A DNA stretch of 64,000 nt from Geobacillus vulcani PSS1 (GCF_000733845.1 NZ_JPOI01000001.1:62001-126000); one strand, 5' to 3'. Numbered from the stretch's first letter, positions 19,076 through 30,932 are shown. Numbers and translations are program-made. The notes: a model not told the origin generated them from the letters alone.

Positions 19076-19618
19076 TTATTGGACGGCTTCCTCTTTTTCT
19101 TCATACGGGTGAGCGACCCAGCCGGACGGGTCGATAAACAAGCGCACCGCAACGACCCGACGGTCATCCATGAGCGTAAAGTAATGCGGATTCCCTTCCG
19201 GCACGGAAATGACGTCGCCGGCTTCCAGCTCGACATCAAAATAACCGGTTTCTTTGTCGCCTTTGATAATAAAAATGCCATGGCCGGCCGTAATGGCGCG
19301 CACTTCATCTTCCGTATGGATGTGCACTTGTTCAAATTTTTTCAGCAGCTCATCCAAGTTCGGCGTCGCGTCGGACAAAGCGACGATGTCCCATGTTTTG
19401 TAGCCGCGGCGCGCCGCTAAATCTTCAATTTCGTCTTTGAACGCCGCTAAAATTTCATTTTTTTCTTCATCTGTCAGAACATATTTATCGCGCAAATGCT
19501 CCGGCAGTTTCGTGATGTCCCAATGTTCATACAACACCCCTTGACTGTTCAAAAACGCGCGCACATTGTCTTCTCCTTCAATCACTTGACCGGTTTTCCT
19601 CACTTTGATGACTGCCAT
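19076..19618 (-). CDS. mtnD: acireductone dioxygenase
   Basis: MtnD oxidises acireductone in the methionine salvage pathway; the Fe form yields the keto acid precursor of methionine, the Ni form an off-pathway product. The 180-residue cupin carries the metal ligands His99, His101, Glu105 (VHIHTEDEV) and His145 (EGNPHYF). It is the last gene of the mtnW-mtnX-mtnB-mtnD run on the minus strand, 34 bases after mtnB, and is controlled by the SAM-I riboswitch before mtnW. Confidence 0.95.
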   Translation of the reverse strand: MAVIKVRKTGQVIEGEDNVRAFLNSQGVLYEHWDITKLPEHLRDKYVLTDEEKNEILAAFKDEIEDLAARRGYKTWDIVALSDATPNLDELLKKFEQVHIHTEDEVRAITAGHGIFIIKGDKETGYFDVELEAGDVISVPEGNPHYFTLMDDRRVVAVRLFIDPSGWVAHPYEEKEEAVQ

Positions 19619-19652
19619 GGTTCACATCCCCCTTAAAAAACATGTATATGGA

Positions 19653-20285
19653 TTAGCCAACCGGCAGGCCGGCCCGCTGCAAAAGCAGCCGCTTCACCTG
19701 CCAGCGGAACAAAAACTCCCATGCTTCCAAATGTTTTTTCGCTTCAAATGCATCGCGGCCCCAGACCGTGATGCCGTGGTTTTGAATCAGCACGGCGCCG
19801 GCGTCGTCATGGACATGACTGGCAAACTCCCGAGCGAGCGCCGGAATGTCGGCGTCATTGTCAATGATCGGGATGCGCACGGCGGCGTTTTCCTCCCAAA
19901 TGCCAAACGCCTTGATGATTTCCTGGCCGGAAAAGACCGCTTCCCCGTTTTGCGCATACAGTTCAGAAATCAAGTTGTTGTCGACCGTATGAACGTGCAA
20001 GACGCAACCGGCATTCGTCCGTCCGTAAATTTCCGCGTGCAAGAGCGTCTCGGCCGATGGCTTCAAGTGCGTGTCCTCGGCCGGTTTTCCGTTAGCGTCA
20101 ACGAGCAGAAAATCCTCATCCGTTTGCTTCCGCTTATCCTTGCCGCTCGCTGTCACGAGGAATGTCAACGGATCGTCCGTCACCTTGATCGACAAATTGC
20201 CGCTTGTCGCGAAAAACCAGTCGCGGGCGGCGAGCTCGGCTTTCACTTCCGCGAGCTCGTTCCACTTTTTCACGACGATGCTCAT
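19653..20285 (-). CDS. mtnB: methylthioribulose-1-phosphate dehydratase
   Basis: MtnB dehydrates 5-methylthioribulose 1-phosphate to the diketo intermediate. The 210-residue product is a class II aldolase-fold zinc protein: [12 protein letters not shown] and TASGKDK mark the phosphate-binding region, HVHTVDNN and [11 protein letters not shown] contain the metal histidines. Its start overlaps the end of mtnX by four bases (20282-20285), so translation is coupled. Confidence 0.95.
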   Translation of the reverse strand: MSIVVKKWNELAEVKAELAARDWFFATSGNLSIKVTDDPLTFLVTASGKDKRKQTDEDFLLVDANGKPAEDTHLKPSAETLLHAEIYGRTNAGCVLHVHTVDNNLISELYAQNGEAVFSGQEIIKAFGIWEENAAVRIPIIDNDADIPALAREFASHVHDDAGAVLIQNHGITVWGRDAFEAKKHLEAWEFLFRWQVKRLLLQRAGLPVG

Positions 20286-20944
20286 ACGATCACCTCCATC
20301 TGTTGCAACGCATCGATCACGTCAAAAAACGTCGCAAACGGCGCATGCGGCAAGCCAAGCTCCTGGCATTTTTGGAGCAAAAAATCGCGCGCCAACACGT
20401 AATCCGCTTGCTTCGCCACTGCTACATCCGTAATCGAATCGCCGATGACGACATGGTACCCGTCTGAGCGGGCAAGCTTGCGAAGGAGCGATGGCTTGCA
20501 GCAGCCGCAGCCGTTTTGGCACTCGCTGTCGCATGCATGCGGCCATGTGATGCGGATCGTCTCACCGCTGAAATCGGAGCCGTTGCAAAAAATGCGCTCC
20601 GGTTCAATGAGCCCTTGAAGCAGCGGATAGACAAAAAAGTCAATACCGCCGCTGACGATATAAAGCGGAATGCCTCGCTCTTTCGTAAACGCGACAAACT
20701 CTCGGAATCCCGCGCGCAACCGGGTGGTGCGCCGCAGAAAATCGATGATTTCGCCCTTCAGCGAGGACGGAAGGAGGGAAAACATCTTCCCGACTCCTTC
20801 CTGAACGGAAATGCGCTCAGCGAGAACGTCGTCTTTTAACGCCTCCCACTCCGGTGGAGCGAACTGTTTCATAATAGCGATGATGTTGTCGTTTTCCGTA
20901 ATGGTGCCGTCAAAATCACAAAAGAGAACAAGCTGTCTCGTCAT
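20282..20944 (-). CDS. mtnX: 2-hydroxy-3-keto-5-methylthiopentenyl-1-phosphate phosphatase
   Basis: A 220-residue HAD-family phosphatase that removes phosphate from the enol intermediate made by MtnW. The nucleophile motif is [23 protein letters not shown] and [14 protein letters not shown] are the second and third HAD motifs. A cysteine cluster ([13 protein letters not shown]) lies in the cap-proximal region, as I recall from Bacillus MtnX. It overlaps mtnW by four bases and mtnB by four bases. Confidence 0.95.
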   Translation of the reverse strand: MTRQLVLFCDFDGTITENDNIIAIMKQFAPPEWEALKDDVLAERISVQEGVGKMFSLLPSSLKGEIIDFLRRTTRLRAGFREFVAFTKERGIPLYIVSGGIDFFVYPLLQGLIEPERIFCNGSDFSGETIRITWPHACDSECQNGCGCCKPSLLRKLARSDGYHVVIGDSITDVAVAKQADYVLARDFLLQKCQELGLPHAPFATFFDVIDALQQMEVIV

Positions 20945-22182
20945 GCTTCCACCTCAACAGCGCCCCAGCGGTCGATCGCTTTCTGCAACGCTTCGTTTTC
21001 TGCTGCCGCCTCACGAAGCGGACAGCCGGCCAACACCGCGTCGATCGCCGCGCGAAACGCCCGACCGCCCCCGATCGCCCCATCCGGATGGCCGTGAATG
21101 CCGCCGCCGGCGTTGACGATGGTGTCAAGGCCAAAATCACGAATGATGAGCGGCACCAATCCCGGATGAATGCCAGCCGACGGCACCGGAAACGCCCGAG
21201 CAAACGGCTCTTGGTCGTCGGTGAGCGCCCTTGCGATGCCAAGCGCCTGTTCGCGCTCTAAGGCCACGCTGCCGTACGGCGACGGGAACAGGACGAAATC
21301 GGCACCGGCGAGCCGCAAAAGCTTTCCAAGCCAAAGCGAAGGCGCCACCCCATAAAATTCGGACGGCGTAACAGCGCCGCTGAACGCCGGGTGAGCCATA
21401 ATCGGCAACGCAATCTCCTCATCCTCGCGCAACGCCTGCAACACGTCAAGCCCATAAGCGAAGACGTTAAACAACAGTACATCAGCGCCTAGCTCGGCGG
21501 CCCGTTTCGCCTTCTCTTTCAACTCAAACGTTTTGCCGGTCAAGTTGACGGCATAAAGCGTTCGCTTGCCTGTTTGTTCGTACACTTCTTGAAGCGCCGC
21601 CTTGCCCTCGGTGATCCGCTTCTCAAACGGAAGAAGCTCGCTGTCAAACAAAATTTCATCGTCTTTGACCAGGTCAACGCCGCCGAGCGCCTGTTTTTTC
21701 AATTCCGACGTCAAGTACGCCAAATCGCGGCCGATGATGCCTTTAAAAATGCTCATCAACAGTGGGCGGTTATGCACCCCGACTCGGTCGCGAATGCCGT
21801 CGATGCCAAAGCGCGGCCCAGGAAACTGTCGCTTCCATTCACCCGGAAACTCTAAATCAAGCAGCCGCACTTCCCCATCAAGCGACAATTTGCCAAACGT
21901 CGTCACCAACAGAGCCGGCAAGTCAGCGCTGAAGTTGACCGTCGGGTAGGCGATTTTCACGATCGCCCGCTTCAGTCGCTTGCCGAAATAGGCGTTTACC
22001 CGCTCGCTTTCGCCAAGCTCTTCGACCGCGATCACTTCCCCTTTATGTTGGCGGAGCTGCTCCTGCTCTAATGCCGGCAAGTCCGTCCATGTGCCGACCG
22101 TCAAACCAAGGGCGATCCCTTCCGCTTTTTTCCGAATGTCTTTTTCATCATGAAGCAAATACGTTGCCATCACTGCACTCAT
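20941..22182 (-). CDS. mtnW: 2,3-diketo-5-methylthiopentyl-1-phosphate enolase (RuBisCO-like protein)
   Basis: MtnW is a type IV RuBisCO-like protein that enolises the diketo substrate in methionine salvage. The 413-residue product contains [12 protein letters not shown], the Mg-site loop of the family, with KGIIGRD and [15 protein letters not shown] later in the barrel. The ATG at 22182 ([15 protein letters not shown]) follows GAGGGATGG; an in-frame ATG at 22242 lies inside the riboswitch terminator and is rejected. First gene of the mtnWXBD operon, under SAM-I riboswitch control. Confidence 0.95.
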   Translation of the reverse strand: MSAVMATYLLHDEKDIRKKAEGIALGLTVGTWTDLPALEQEQLRQHKGEVIAVEELGESERVNAYFGKRLKRAIVKIAYPTVNFSADLPALLVTTFGKLSLDGEVRLLDLEFPGEWKRQFPGPRFGIDGIRDRVGVHNRPLLMSIFKGIIGRDLAYLTSELKKQALGGVDLVKDDEILFDSELLPFEKRITEGKAALQEVYEQTGKRTLYAVNLTGKTFELKEKAKRAAELGADVLLFNVFAYGLDVLQALREDEEIALPIMAHPAFSGAVTPSEFYGVAPSLWLGKLLRLAGADFVLFPSPYGSVALEREQALGIARALTDDQEPFARAFPVPSAGIHPGLVPLIIRDFGLDTIVNAGGGIHGHPDGAIGGGRAFRAAIDAVLAGCPLREAAAENEALQKAIDRWGAVEVEA

Positions 22183-22211
22183 CGTCCATCCCTCTTTCAA
22201 TGCAACGAAAT

Positions 22212-22240
22212 GAAAACGCCTCTTCATAAGAAGAGGCGTC
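22212..22240 (-). terminator. terminator of the mtnW SAM riboswitch
   Basis: On the minus strand ACGCCTCTT and AAGAGGCGT (22216-22224, 22231-22239) form a 9-bp stem followed by TTTTCATTTC. This is the off-state of the mtnW leader. Confidence 0.85.
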
Positions 22241-22255
22241 ACTCATCCATGGCGC

Positions 22256-22366
22256 TCTTCTTATCTCCCAGCGTTTCCGCTGCAAGAATTAGCACCGTGC
22301 TTGGCGCGCGCCAAGCCGGTTGCCGGGCTTCATTGGGCTCGTCCCTCCGCCTGCTCTTGATAAGAA
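22256..22366 (-). promoter_or_regulatory. SAM-I riboswitch (S box) before mtnW
   Basis: Minus-strand leader with the S-box core: TTCTTATCAAGAGCAGG, then GGAGGGA, CCCAATGAAGCCCGGCAACC, GGTGCTAATTC and a closing GATAAGAA that pairs with TTCTTATC. High S-adenosylmethionine should favour the downstream terminator and switch off mtnWXBD. Confidence 0.93.
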
Positions 22367-22414
22367 AGCCTGCTCATTTATGCACTTGTCAAACGATTGG
22401 CAAATTTACTTTGA

Positions 22415-22443
22415 ATTATGACATCACCAATTGGCATTGTCAA
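22415..22443 (-). promoter_or_regulatory. promoter of the mtnWXBD riboswitch transcript
   Basis: TTGACA (22438-22443) and CATAAT (22415-22420) are separated by 17 bases on the minus strand. The -35 begins only seven bases after the mtnE stop, and I see no terminator after mtnE, so mtnE transcripts may read into the riboswitch. Confidence 0.8.
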
Positions 22444-22450
22444 TCATTTT

Positions 22451-23638
22451 TCAAAAATTTTTTTCAAACAATCCGAGGCGGCCGATCCGGTCCGCCGCTT
22501 CGCGAAGCCGCGCTTCGTCGGTCAAGAGGCCGACGCGCACATACCCTTCGCCGTGCTCGCCGAACCCGATGCCCGGTGCGACGGCGACATGCGCCCGCTC
22601 AAGCAGCATGTCGGCAAACTGTGTGGATGATATGCCTTTTGGCAGCGGAAGCCAAGCGAAAAACGACCCGGACGGCGCCGGGGCTTCCCAGCCGATCTCG
22701 CGCAACGCGGCGATGAATGCGTTGCGGCGCGCTTCATACAGCGCGACAAGCTCTTTGACGCAATCTTGCGGACCGAGGAGCGCCGCGGCGGCTGCTTCCT
22801 GGATGGCACCGAACAAGCTGACGTACAAATGATCCTGCAAAAGCTCAAGCGCCTGAATGATCCGCTCGTTGCCGACGGCAAATGCAACGCGCCAGCCGGC
22901 CATATTGTATGTTTTCGAAAAGGTGTAAATCTCGACGCCGACGTCTTTCGCCCCATCGGCTTCCAAGAAGCTGACCGGTTTTCGGCCGTCAAAGCCGATC
23001 GCCCCATAAGCGAAATCGTGCACAACGGCAATGCCGTATTTCCCAGCAAACGCCACCGTCTCCGCGAAAAATTCTTTTGTCGCCGTCGCACCGGTCGGAT
23101 TGTTTGGATAGTTTAAAAACATCAGCTTCGCCTGGTCGGCGATCGACGCCGGAATGGCTTCGTAATCCGGTAAGAACCCGTTTTCCGAAGAAAGCGGCAT
23201 CATCTCCATCCGCGCACGAGCAAGCGCGATCCCCGACCAATAGTCGGGATAGCCTGGATCCGGAACAAGCACCACATCACCCGGGTTGACGAGACAAAGC
23301 GGCAGCTCGACAAGCCCGGCCTTGCCGCCGAACAAAATGGCGACTTCGCGGGCTGGGTCAATCTTCACCCCATATTCACGTGCGTAAAACGCGGCGATGG
23401 CTTCTTTCAAAAAGGAGTAGCCTTGAAACGGCGAATATTTATGGTATTTCGGATTGGCCGCCGCCCGCTGCATCGCCTCAACGATATGCTTGGGCGTCGG
23501 CTGGTCCGGATTGCCCTGCCCTAAATTGATCACGTCGCATCCGGCTTTGATTTTCTCCCCAACTTTTGCGACAAGCGAGGCGAAAAATTGCTTTGGCAGC
23601 TGCTCAAGCAGCTCGGAAAAAGGAAATTCCATCGTCAT
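22451..23638 (-). CDS. mtnE: PLP-dependent aminotransferase of methionine salvage
   Basis: The 395-residue class I aminotransferase should convert 4-methylthio-2-oxobutyrate to methionine, usually with glutamine as donor. Sequence marks are NLGQGNPDQPTP at the N-terminus, NYPNNPTGA, the Asp-containing VVHDFAYGAIGFDG and the PLP lysine in TFSKTYNMAGWR. The ATG at 23638 (MTMEFPFSELL) follows GAAGGTG; an upstream in-frame ATG at 23794 would overlap the divergent mtnU. It sits between mtnU and mtnWXBD, with its own promoter and no S box of its own. Confidence 0.9.
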   Translation of the reverse strand: MTMEFPFSELLEQLPKQFFASLVAKVGEKIKAGCDVINLGQGNPDQPTPKHIVEAMQRAAANPKYHKYSPFQGYSFLKEAIAAFYAREYGVKIDPAREVAILFGGKAGLVELPLCLVNPGDVVLVPDPGYPDYWSGIALARARMEMMPLSSENGFLPDYEAIPASIADQAKLMFLNYPNNPTGATATKEFFAETVAFAGKYGIAVVHDFAYGAIGFDGRKPVSFLEADGAKDVGVEIYTFSKTYNMAGWRVAFAVGNERIIQALELLQDHLYVSLFGAIQEAAAAALLGPQDCVKELVALYEARRNAFIAALREIGWEAPAPSGSFFAWLPLPKGISSTQFADMLLERAHVAVAPGIGFGEHGEGYVRVGLLTDEARLREAADRIGRLGLFEKNF

Positions 23639-23680
23639 CGCCCACACCTTCTTGAAAAATTCTTGAAATTCTAGTGCAAA

Positions 23681-23709
23681 ATCATATATCGTAAAAAGCA
23701 AAATGTAAA
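23681..23709 (-). promoter_or_regulatory. mtnE promoter
   Basis: TTTACA (23704-23709), 17-base spacer, TATGAT (23681-23686) on the minus strand. The leader is about 35 bases long, too short for a riboswitch. Confidence 0.7.
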
Positions 23710-23736
23710 GCAAATTTTTTATTGGGGTGAAACACA

Positions 23737-24549
23737 ATGACCATCCGCATCGCTTGCCTCCAACTCGATATCGCGTTTGGCGATCCACAAACAAACGAAC
23801 AGCGAGCCGAAACAGCCGTGCAATCCGCCGCCAAGGACGGCGCTGACATCATCGTCCTGCCGGAGCTATGGACGACCGGTTACGATTTAACGCGCTTAGA
23901 TGAGATTGCCGATGACAACGCCGAACGGACGAAAGTATTCGTCTCCCGCCTGGCGCAAACGTACGGTGTTCATTTCGTCGCCGGCTCGGTCGCTAAAAAA
24001 ACAGCAACCGGCGTGACGAACACGATGATCGTGGCTGACCGGAGCGGTCAAATCGTCAGTGAATACAGCAAGCTTCATCTGTTTCGGCTGATGGATGAAC
24101 ATTTGTATTTGCAGCCGGGAAGCAGCTTAGGTTTGTTTTCGCTCGACGGGGTTTCGTGCGCCGGGGTCATCTGCTATGACATCCGCTTTCCGGAGTGGAT
24201 TCGCGCCCACACCTTAGCCGGGGCGGAAGTGCTGTTTGTCGTCGCCGAATGGCCGCTTCCCCGCCTGCACCATTGGCGGACGCTCCTGATGGCGCGGGCG
24301 ATTGAAAACCAATGCTACGTCATCGCCTGCAACCGGGCGGGGCGCGACCCGAACAACGTGTTCGCCGGACATTCGCTCATCATTGATCCATGGGGCGAAG
24401 TGATCGCCGAGGCGGATGAGAAGCCTGGCATGGTCGCGGCGGACATTGACCCTGCGCTCGTTGCGGACGTCCGTACGCGCATCCCAGTATTTGCCGACCG
24501 CCGGCCGCATGACTACGAAGCGGCAAAAAAATTTTTCAAAACGTATTGA
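23737..24549 (+). CDS. mtnU: carbon-nitrogen hydrolase, omega-amidase of methionine salvage
   Basis: A 270-residue nitrilase-superfamily enzyme with the catalytic triad Glu43 (LPELWTTGY), Lys112 (YSKLHLF) and Cys146 (GVICYDIRFPEW). MtnU is proposed to hydrolyse 2-oxoglutaramate left by glutamine-dependent MtnE. It is divergent from mtnE and upstream of mtnK-mtnA, the arrangement known from Bacillus. GGGGTGAAA precedes the ATG. Confidence 0.9.
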   Translation: MTIRIACLQLDIAFGDPQTNEQRAETAVQSAAKDGADIIVLPELWTTGYDLTRLDEIADDNAERTKVFVSRLAQTYGVHFVAGSVAKKTATGVTNTMIVADRSGQIVSEYSKLHLFRLMDEHLYLQPGSSLGLFSLDGVSCAGVICYDIRFPEWIRAHTLAGAEVLFVVAEWPLPRLHHWRTLLMARAIENQCYVIACNRAGRDPNNVFAGHSLIIDPWGEVIAEADEKPGMVAADIDPALVADVRTRIPVFADRRPHDYEAAKKFFKTY

Positions 24550-24575
24550 CAATCGATGGATCGACCATGTATCAT
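24546..24575 (+). promoter_or_regulatory. promoter of the mtnK riboswitch transcript
   Basis: TTGACA (24546-24551), an 18-base spacer and TATCAT (24570-24575). The -35 overlaps the mtnU stop codon. Confidence 0.75.
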
Positions 24576-24643
24576 TCGAATCAAGCAACCAAACGATTGG
24601 GAACATCGCGAAAATTCCCAAAATTGAATACGAGAAACCGGTA

Positions 24644-26142
<1,499 letters not shown>

Positions 26143-26150
26143 CACTTCCT

Positions 26151-26182
26151 GCCCGGGCTGGCTGTCCAATGCCAGCCCGGGC
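26151..26182 (+). other. intercistronic hairpin between mtnK and mtnA
   Basis: A perfect 12-bp GC-rich stem (GCCCGGGCTGGC at 26151-26162 with GCCAGCCCGGGC at 26171-26182) is not followed by T residues. It is more likely an mRNA processing or stabilising element than a terminator. Confidence 0.6.
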
Positions 26183-26212
26183 CAATCGACCAACCGAGAA
26201 AGGAAGACGACG

Positions 26213-27280
26213 ATGAACTCATTTGCCATCCCGCGCTCCGTCGAATGGCGCGAGACGCATATCACCATTTTAAACCAACAAAAACTCCCATCCGTCACCG
26301 AATATATCGATTTGCACACCGTGGAAGATGTCTACGACGCGATCGCCACGCTGAAGGTGCGCGGCGCTCCGGCGATCGGCATCACCGCCGCTTACGGTCT
26401 GGCGCTTGCCGCTTTACGCTACGACACCGAATCGATCGATGAATTTCGTCGCCGCTTAAAACGGGATCGCGATTACCTGGCCGGTGCCCGACCGACCGCC
26501 GTCAACTTGTTTTGGGCGCTCGATCGGCTCATCGCCGCTGTCCAGGACGCTGTTTCCGTCAACGAGGCGAAAACGGCGCTCGTTCACGAAGCGATCCGCA
26601 TTCAAGTGGAAGACGAGGATGTGTGCCGCCGCATCGGCGAATACGCCTTGTCCCTTTTCCGTCCGGGCGCCCGGGTGATGACGATCTGCAACGCCGGTTC
26701 GATCGCCACCGCCCGCTACGGAACGGCGCTCGCTCCATTTTATTTGGCGAAAGAAAAAGGAATCGAGCTATCCGTCTACGCCCTTGAGACACGTCCCGTT
26801 TTGCAAGGAGCGCGCCTGACCGCCTGGGAGCTCATGCAAGCAGGTGTCGATGTGACGCTCATCACGGACAACATGGCGGCGCAAACGATCAAGGCGAAAC
26901 ACATTAACGCCATCATCGTCGGCGCCGACCGGATCGCGCGAAACGGCGACACGGCGAACAAAATCGGCACGTTCGGCCTCGCCCTGCTCGCCAAATCGTT
27001 CGGCATTCCGTTTTACGTCGCCGCGCCGCTGTCTACGATCGACATCAAGACGAAAACGGGCGCAGACATCCCGATTGAAGAACGCCATCCGGACGAAGTG
27101 ACCCATCTGGCTGGGGTGCGCATCGCCCCGGAAGGCGTCAACGTGTACAACCCGGCGTTTGACGTGACGCCAAACGAACTCATTACCGCCATCATCACCG
27201 AAAAAGGCATCATCCGCGGCCGTTATGAAACGGCGCTTCCATCTTTATTCGCAAAGGAGGAGCAGCATGAAACGATTTAA
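26213..27280 (+). CDS. mtnA: S-methyl-5-thioribose-1-phosphate isomerase
   Basis: MtnA isomerises methylthioribose 1-phosphate to methylthioribulose 1-phosphate. The 355-residue product has [21 protein letters not shown] (catalytic Cys) and [20 protein letters not shown] (catalytic Asp), diagnostic of this eIF2B-related family. The ATG at 26213 ([12 protein letters not shown]) follows AAAGGAAG; an upstream ATG at 26123 overlaps mtnK and the hairpin. Its last 14 bases overlap the next gene. Confidence 0.95.
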   Translation: MNSFAIPRSVEWRETHITILNQQKLPSVTEYIDLHTVEDVYDAIATLKVRGAPAIGITAAYGLALAALRYDTESIDEFRRRLKRDRDYLAGARPTAVNLFWALDRLIAAVQDAVSVNEAKTALVHEAIRIQVEDEDVCRRIGEYALSLFRPGARVMTICNAGSIATARYGTALAPFYLAKEKGIELSVYALETRPVLQGARLTAWELMQAGVDVTLITDNMAAQTIKAKHINAIIVGADRIARNGDTANKIGTFGLALLAKSFGIPFYVAAPLSTIDIKTKTGADIPIEERHPDEVTHLAGVRIAPEGVNVYNPAFDVTPNELITAIITEKGIIRGRYETALPSLFAKEEQHETI

Positions 27281-28430
27281 GGCCTTATCGTCCCTTTTTC
27301 TTCTTTTCTTTACGGTGTTCTCCATCTTAGCCGGCTGCACGAACGAGCAAGACGCCATGAGCGCCAAGCCGGCCAATGAAACGAAACAAACGAACAACAA
27401 CGGCGACGCCGCATCGTCCAACAGTTCAACCGCCGCAAGCAGCGAGCAGGCGGCCATTCCGGAAAAACTGAAAAAGCCGGTGAAAATCGCCGCCATTATG
27501 CAACTGTCCATCGGCACATTCTCCTCGCAATACATCGCCGGCGTGAAGGAACAAGTGCAAAAATTCGGCGGCGAGGTGCAAATTTACAACGCCGACAACG
27601 ATTTAACCAAAATGGCCTCGTACGTGGAGACGGCCATTACACAAAATGTGGACGCCATTTTGCTTGATCACGGCCGCGCCGATGCGCTCGAAGGTCCGGT
27701 AAAAAAAGCCGTCGCCAAAGGCATTCCGGTCGTGGCGTTTGACAACGATTTGAACATTCCCGGCGTCACCGTCATCGACCAAGACGACTATAGCCTCGCT
27801 TGGAAAACGTTAAAAACGCTCGCCGAAGATTTAAACGGCGAGGGCAACATCGTCACGATTTGGGTCGGCGGCTTTACCCCAATGGAACGGCGCCACGTCA
27901 TTTATGAGGCGTTCAAAAAACGCTACCCGAACATTAAGGAAATCGCCAAATTCGGTACAGCCAGCGCCAACACGGCTTTGGACACGCAAACGCAAATGGA
28001 AGCCATTTTGAAAAAATACCCGAACAAAGGCGACATTGACGCCGTCTTCGCGACATGGGACGAGTTCGCCAAAGGAGCGACGCGCGCGATCGAGCAAGCT
28101 GGACGCACCGAAATCAAAGTGTACGGCATCGATTTGAGCGATGAAGACTTGCAGATGATCCAAAAACCAAACAGCCCATGGGTCGCGACGACGGCGACGG
28201 ATCCGGCGGAAGTCGGCCGCGTCCAAGTGCGGTTCGCGTATCAAAAAATCGCCGGCGAAAAAACGCCGAACATTTACTCGCTTGAGCCGCATTTAGTGAA
28301 ACGGTCCGACCTTCCGGACAAACAAGTGTCGATGAATGAGCTATCGCAATACATCCCGGGCTGGGGGCAATCCAATGTCGCCATCTCGCCTTGGATGAAA
28401 ACGTTGGAAGCTCAGGTGAACAAAAAATGA
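27267..28430 (+). CDS. sugar-binding lipoprotein of an ABC importer (predicted methylthioribose)
   Basis: A 387-residue periplasmic-binding-protein-like lipoprotein of the ribose/galactose class (type I fold). The lipobox is ILAGC with Cys24, followed by a Ser/Asn-rich linker and a domain with [20 protein letters not shown] and [20 protein letters not shown]. It overlaps the mtnA end by 14 bases and follows AAAGGAGG. Being in the mtnK S-box transcript, directly behind mtnK-mtnA, it most plausibly captures methylthioribose for the salvage pathway. That substrate is inferred from context. Confidence 0.8.
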   Translation: MKRFKALSSLFLLFFTVFSILAGCTNEQDAMSAKPANETKQTNNNGDAASSNSSTAASSEQAAIPEKLKKPVKIAAIMQLSIGTFSSQYIAGVKEQVQKFGGEVQIYNADNDLTKMASYVETAITQNVDAILLDHGRADALEGPVKKAVAKGIPVVAFDNDLNIPGVTVIDQDDYSLAWKTLKTLAEDLNGEGNIVTIWVGGFTPMERRHVIYEAFKKRYPNIKEIAKFGTASANTALDTQTQMEAILKKYPNKGDIDAVFATWDEFAKGATRAIEQAGRTEIKVYGIDLSDEDLQMIQKPNSPWVATTATDPAEVGRVQVRFAYQKIAGEKTPNIYSLEPHLVKRSDLPDKQVSMNELSQYIPGWGQSNVAISPWMKTLEAQVNKK

Positions 28431-29977
28431 ACGGGTTGTCAATGCGGGGCATGGAAAAATCATTTGGCGCCGTGCGCGTGCTTGACGGCGTGGACTTCGA
28501 CGTTCGTCCGGGCGAAGTCCACGCCCTTTTAGGCATGAACGGCGCCGGCAAAAGCACGCTGATGAACATGTTGGCCGGCGCCATTTCGCCTGATGCCGGC
28601 ACGATCACAATCGACGGCGCCCCATGCGCGTTTTCCTCGCCGTTTGACGCGAAACGAGCCGGCATCGGCTTTGTCGTTCAAGAAGTCGACACAGCGCTGT
28701 TTCCCGGTTTGCCAGTGTACGAAAACATCGCCGCCGATGAACTCGCTCACGCAACGCAGCGGCCGATCCGCTCGCTGCGCCAAGAAAAAGAGCGGGCCGC
28801 CGCTCTCCTTCGCCGCGTCGGCCTTTCCATCCCACCGACAAAGCTCGTGCGCGACTGTTCGCTCCACGAAAAGCAGTTGATCGTGCTCGCGAAGGTGCTG
28901 TCATCCAACGCGCGCTACATCATTTTGGACGAACCGACCGCCGCGCTGAGCGAGGCGGAAACGAAGCGGCTGTTTGCCATCATTCATGAACTGAAACAGC
29001 AAGGCGTCGGCTTTATTTATATTTCCCATAAGCTGAAAGAAGTGCAAGAAATCGCCGACCGGCTGACGATTTTGCGCGACGGCCGCGTCGTCTATCACGG
29101 CGCCGCCGACAGCCTGTCGCTTGAAGACATCGTCCTTCATATGACCGGGACGAAGCGAAGAGCCTCCGCCAAACAAGCACGTACGTATGGAAGCGACATC
29201 GCCTTTGCCGCTCGCGGAATCACGATTGACAAAACCGGCACGACCATCGACCTATACGCCCATCGCGGCGAAATCGTCGGCATCGCCGGCTTGGTCGGCG
29301 CCGGCAAGACGGAGCTCGCTGAAAGCCTCATCGCCCATCGAAACACATCCGGCGAGTGGGAAATAGATGGCAGACGTTATATGTTCTCATCGCCTTATGA
29401 AGCCATCGCCGCCGGCGTTTGCCTCATTCCCGAAGAGCGGCGCAAGCAAGGGCTGTTTTTGCCCGAATCGGTGCGGGCGAACATCACCGTGCGCCTTCTT
29501 TCCCGCCTGGCGCGCTGGCAATGGATCAAGCGGGCACAAGAAGCGGAAGCCGCCAATGCTCTCGTGCGCTCGCTCGCCATCCATCCGCCGTCAAGCGCCA
29601 CGGCCGTCCGCCACTTAAGCGGCGGCAACCAGCAAAAAGTTGTCATCGGCAAATGGCTCAACACAAATGCACGCGTCTTTTTGTTCGACGAGCCAACGAA
29701 AGGGATCGATGTCCACGCGAAGCAGGACGTGTTTGCCATCATCCGCTCCCTTGCCGATGAAGGAAAAACGGTGCTGTACTTTTCCAGTGAATGTCAAGAG
29801 CTTCTTGACATTTGCGACACCATCTACGTGATGGTCGACGGTCGGCTGCTCGCCCGCCTGCCGGCCGCTGAACTCACGTACGAGCAGCTTGTTTATTATT
29901 GCAGCGGAGGTGAGATCCATGAATCAGCCAGCTGTTTCCGCGACGCCGTCAAAAAAAACGGCGCCGTCTATTCTTGA
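28427..29977 (+). CDS. sugar ABC transporter ATPase with two nucleotide-binding domains
   Basis: A 516-residue RbsA/MglA-type protein: first domain Walker A GMNGAGKST, second domain GLVGAGKTE, signature LSGGNQQK and Walker B FLFDEPTKGIDV in the second half. The first domain's signature is replaced by DCSLHEKQLI, as is usual where that site is degenerate. It starts with an ATGA overlap on the binding-protein gene. Its C-terminus extends 59 bases into the permease gene, a longer overlap than normal here, so the last 20 residues deserve a check. Confidence 0.85.
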   Translation: MNGLSMRGMEKSFGAVRVLDGVDFDVRPGEVHALLGMNGAGKSTLMNMLAGAISPDAGTITIDGAPCAFSSPFDAKRAGIGFVVQEVDTALFPGLPVYENIAADELAHATQRPIRSLRQEKERAAALLRRVGLSIPPTKLVRDCSLHEKQLIVLAKVLSSNARYIILDEPTAALSEAETKRLFAIIHELKQQGVGFIYISHKLKEVQEIADRLTILRDGRVVYHGAADSLSLEDIVLHMTGTKRRASAKQARTYGSDIAFAARGITIDKTGTTIDLYAHRGEIVGIAGLVGAGKTELAESLIAHRNTSGEWEIDGRRYMFSSPYEAIAAGVCLIPEERRKQGLFLPESVRANITVRLLSRLARWQWIKRAQEAEAANALVRSLAIHPPSSATAVRHLSGGNQQKVVIGKWLNTNARVFLFDEPTKGIDVHAKQDVFAIIRSLADEGKTVLYFSSECQELLDICDTIYVMVDGRLLARLPAAELTYEQLVYYCSGGEIHESASCFRDAVKKNGAVYS

Positions 29978-30932
29978 GTTTTTGTATAAACATGGGACAT
30001 TGCTCGCCATTCTGGCCGTGATCGCCTATTTTGGCATCACGCAAGACCGTTTTTTCACGTATGAAAACTTCAGCGACATTTTGCGGTCCATTTCGATCGT
30101 GACGTTGGTGGCGATCGGCATCACGTTTTCGCTCATCGTCGACGGCTTTGATTTGTCGGTCGGTTCGACAGTGAGCCTCGCAACGATCGCCAGCGCTGCG
30201 GCGCTTGTCCTGTACCGCCAAGAAATTTTCGTCACCTTGCTCGTGCCGCTGTTGCTCGGCATTGCTGTCGGGCTTTTGAACTCGCTGTTGATCGTCAAAT
30301 TCAAACTGCCGGATTTGCTTGCAACATTGGCGACGATGTACGCCATCAACGGCGTACAGCTCACCTATACGAAAGGGTTTTCGATCTACAATGACATGCC
30401 GTTGCCTGATGGCGGCACAGCGCCGGGCAAATTCATTCCTTCCTTTCTATTTATCGGCCAAGGAGAGCTGTTCGGCGTGCCGTTTTCGGTTTTGCTCATG
30501 CTGTTTGTCGTCATTGCCGCCCACTTGTTTTTAACCTATACAAAACCTGGACGCCTCTTTTATTTAACGGGCGAAAATCGGGAAGCGGCGCGACTCTCCG
30601 GCATCCCGGTCAACCGTTACCGGACGTACGCGTACGTCATCAGCGGCTTTTTCGCCGCCCTTGGCGGCATCGTCCTTGCCTCGCGCATCGGCACCGGACA
30701 AGTGTCCGCCGGCGCCTCGCTTTTAATGGACAGCGTCGCCGCCGCTTACATTGGTTTTTCTGTCTTCGGCGCCGGCAAGCCGAACGTCGTCGGCACCTTG
30801 TTCGGCTCGATTTTAATGGGCGTGTTGCTGAACGGCTTGACGATGATGAACGTTCCGTATTACGCCCAAGATATTATAAAAGGCGCCATTTTAGTCGGCG
30901 CCCTCGCGTTGTCGCATTGGCAAAAAAAATAA
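29919..30932 (+). CDS. sugar ABC transporter permease (RbsC family)
   Basis: A 337-residue membrane protein with about nine hydrophobic segments. VDGFDLSVGSTVSLATI and the loop ENREAARLSGIPVNRYRTYAYVIS are typical of RbsC/YtfT permeases, which act as dimers with one double-domain ATPase. GGAGGTGAG precedes the ATG at 29919. It is the last gene of the S-box operon mtnK-mtnA-binding protein-ATPase-permease and is followed by a terminator. Confidence 0.85.
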   Translation: MNQPAVSATPSKKTAPSILEFLYKHGTLLAILAVIAYFGITQDRFFTYENFSDILRSISIVTLVAIGITFSLIVDGFDLSVGSTVSLATIASAAALVLYRQEIFVTLLVPLLLGIAVGLLNSLLIVKFKLPDLLATLATMYAINGVQLTYTKGFSIYNDMPLPDGGTAPGKFIPSFLFIGQGELFGVPFSVLLMLFVVIAAHLFLTYTKPGRLFYLTGENREAARLSGIPVNRYRTYAYVISGFFAALGGIVLASRIGTGQVSAGASLLMDSVAAAYIGFSVFGAGKPNVVGTLFGSILMGVLLNGLTMMNVPYYAQDIIKGAILVGALALSHWQKK

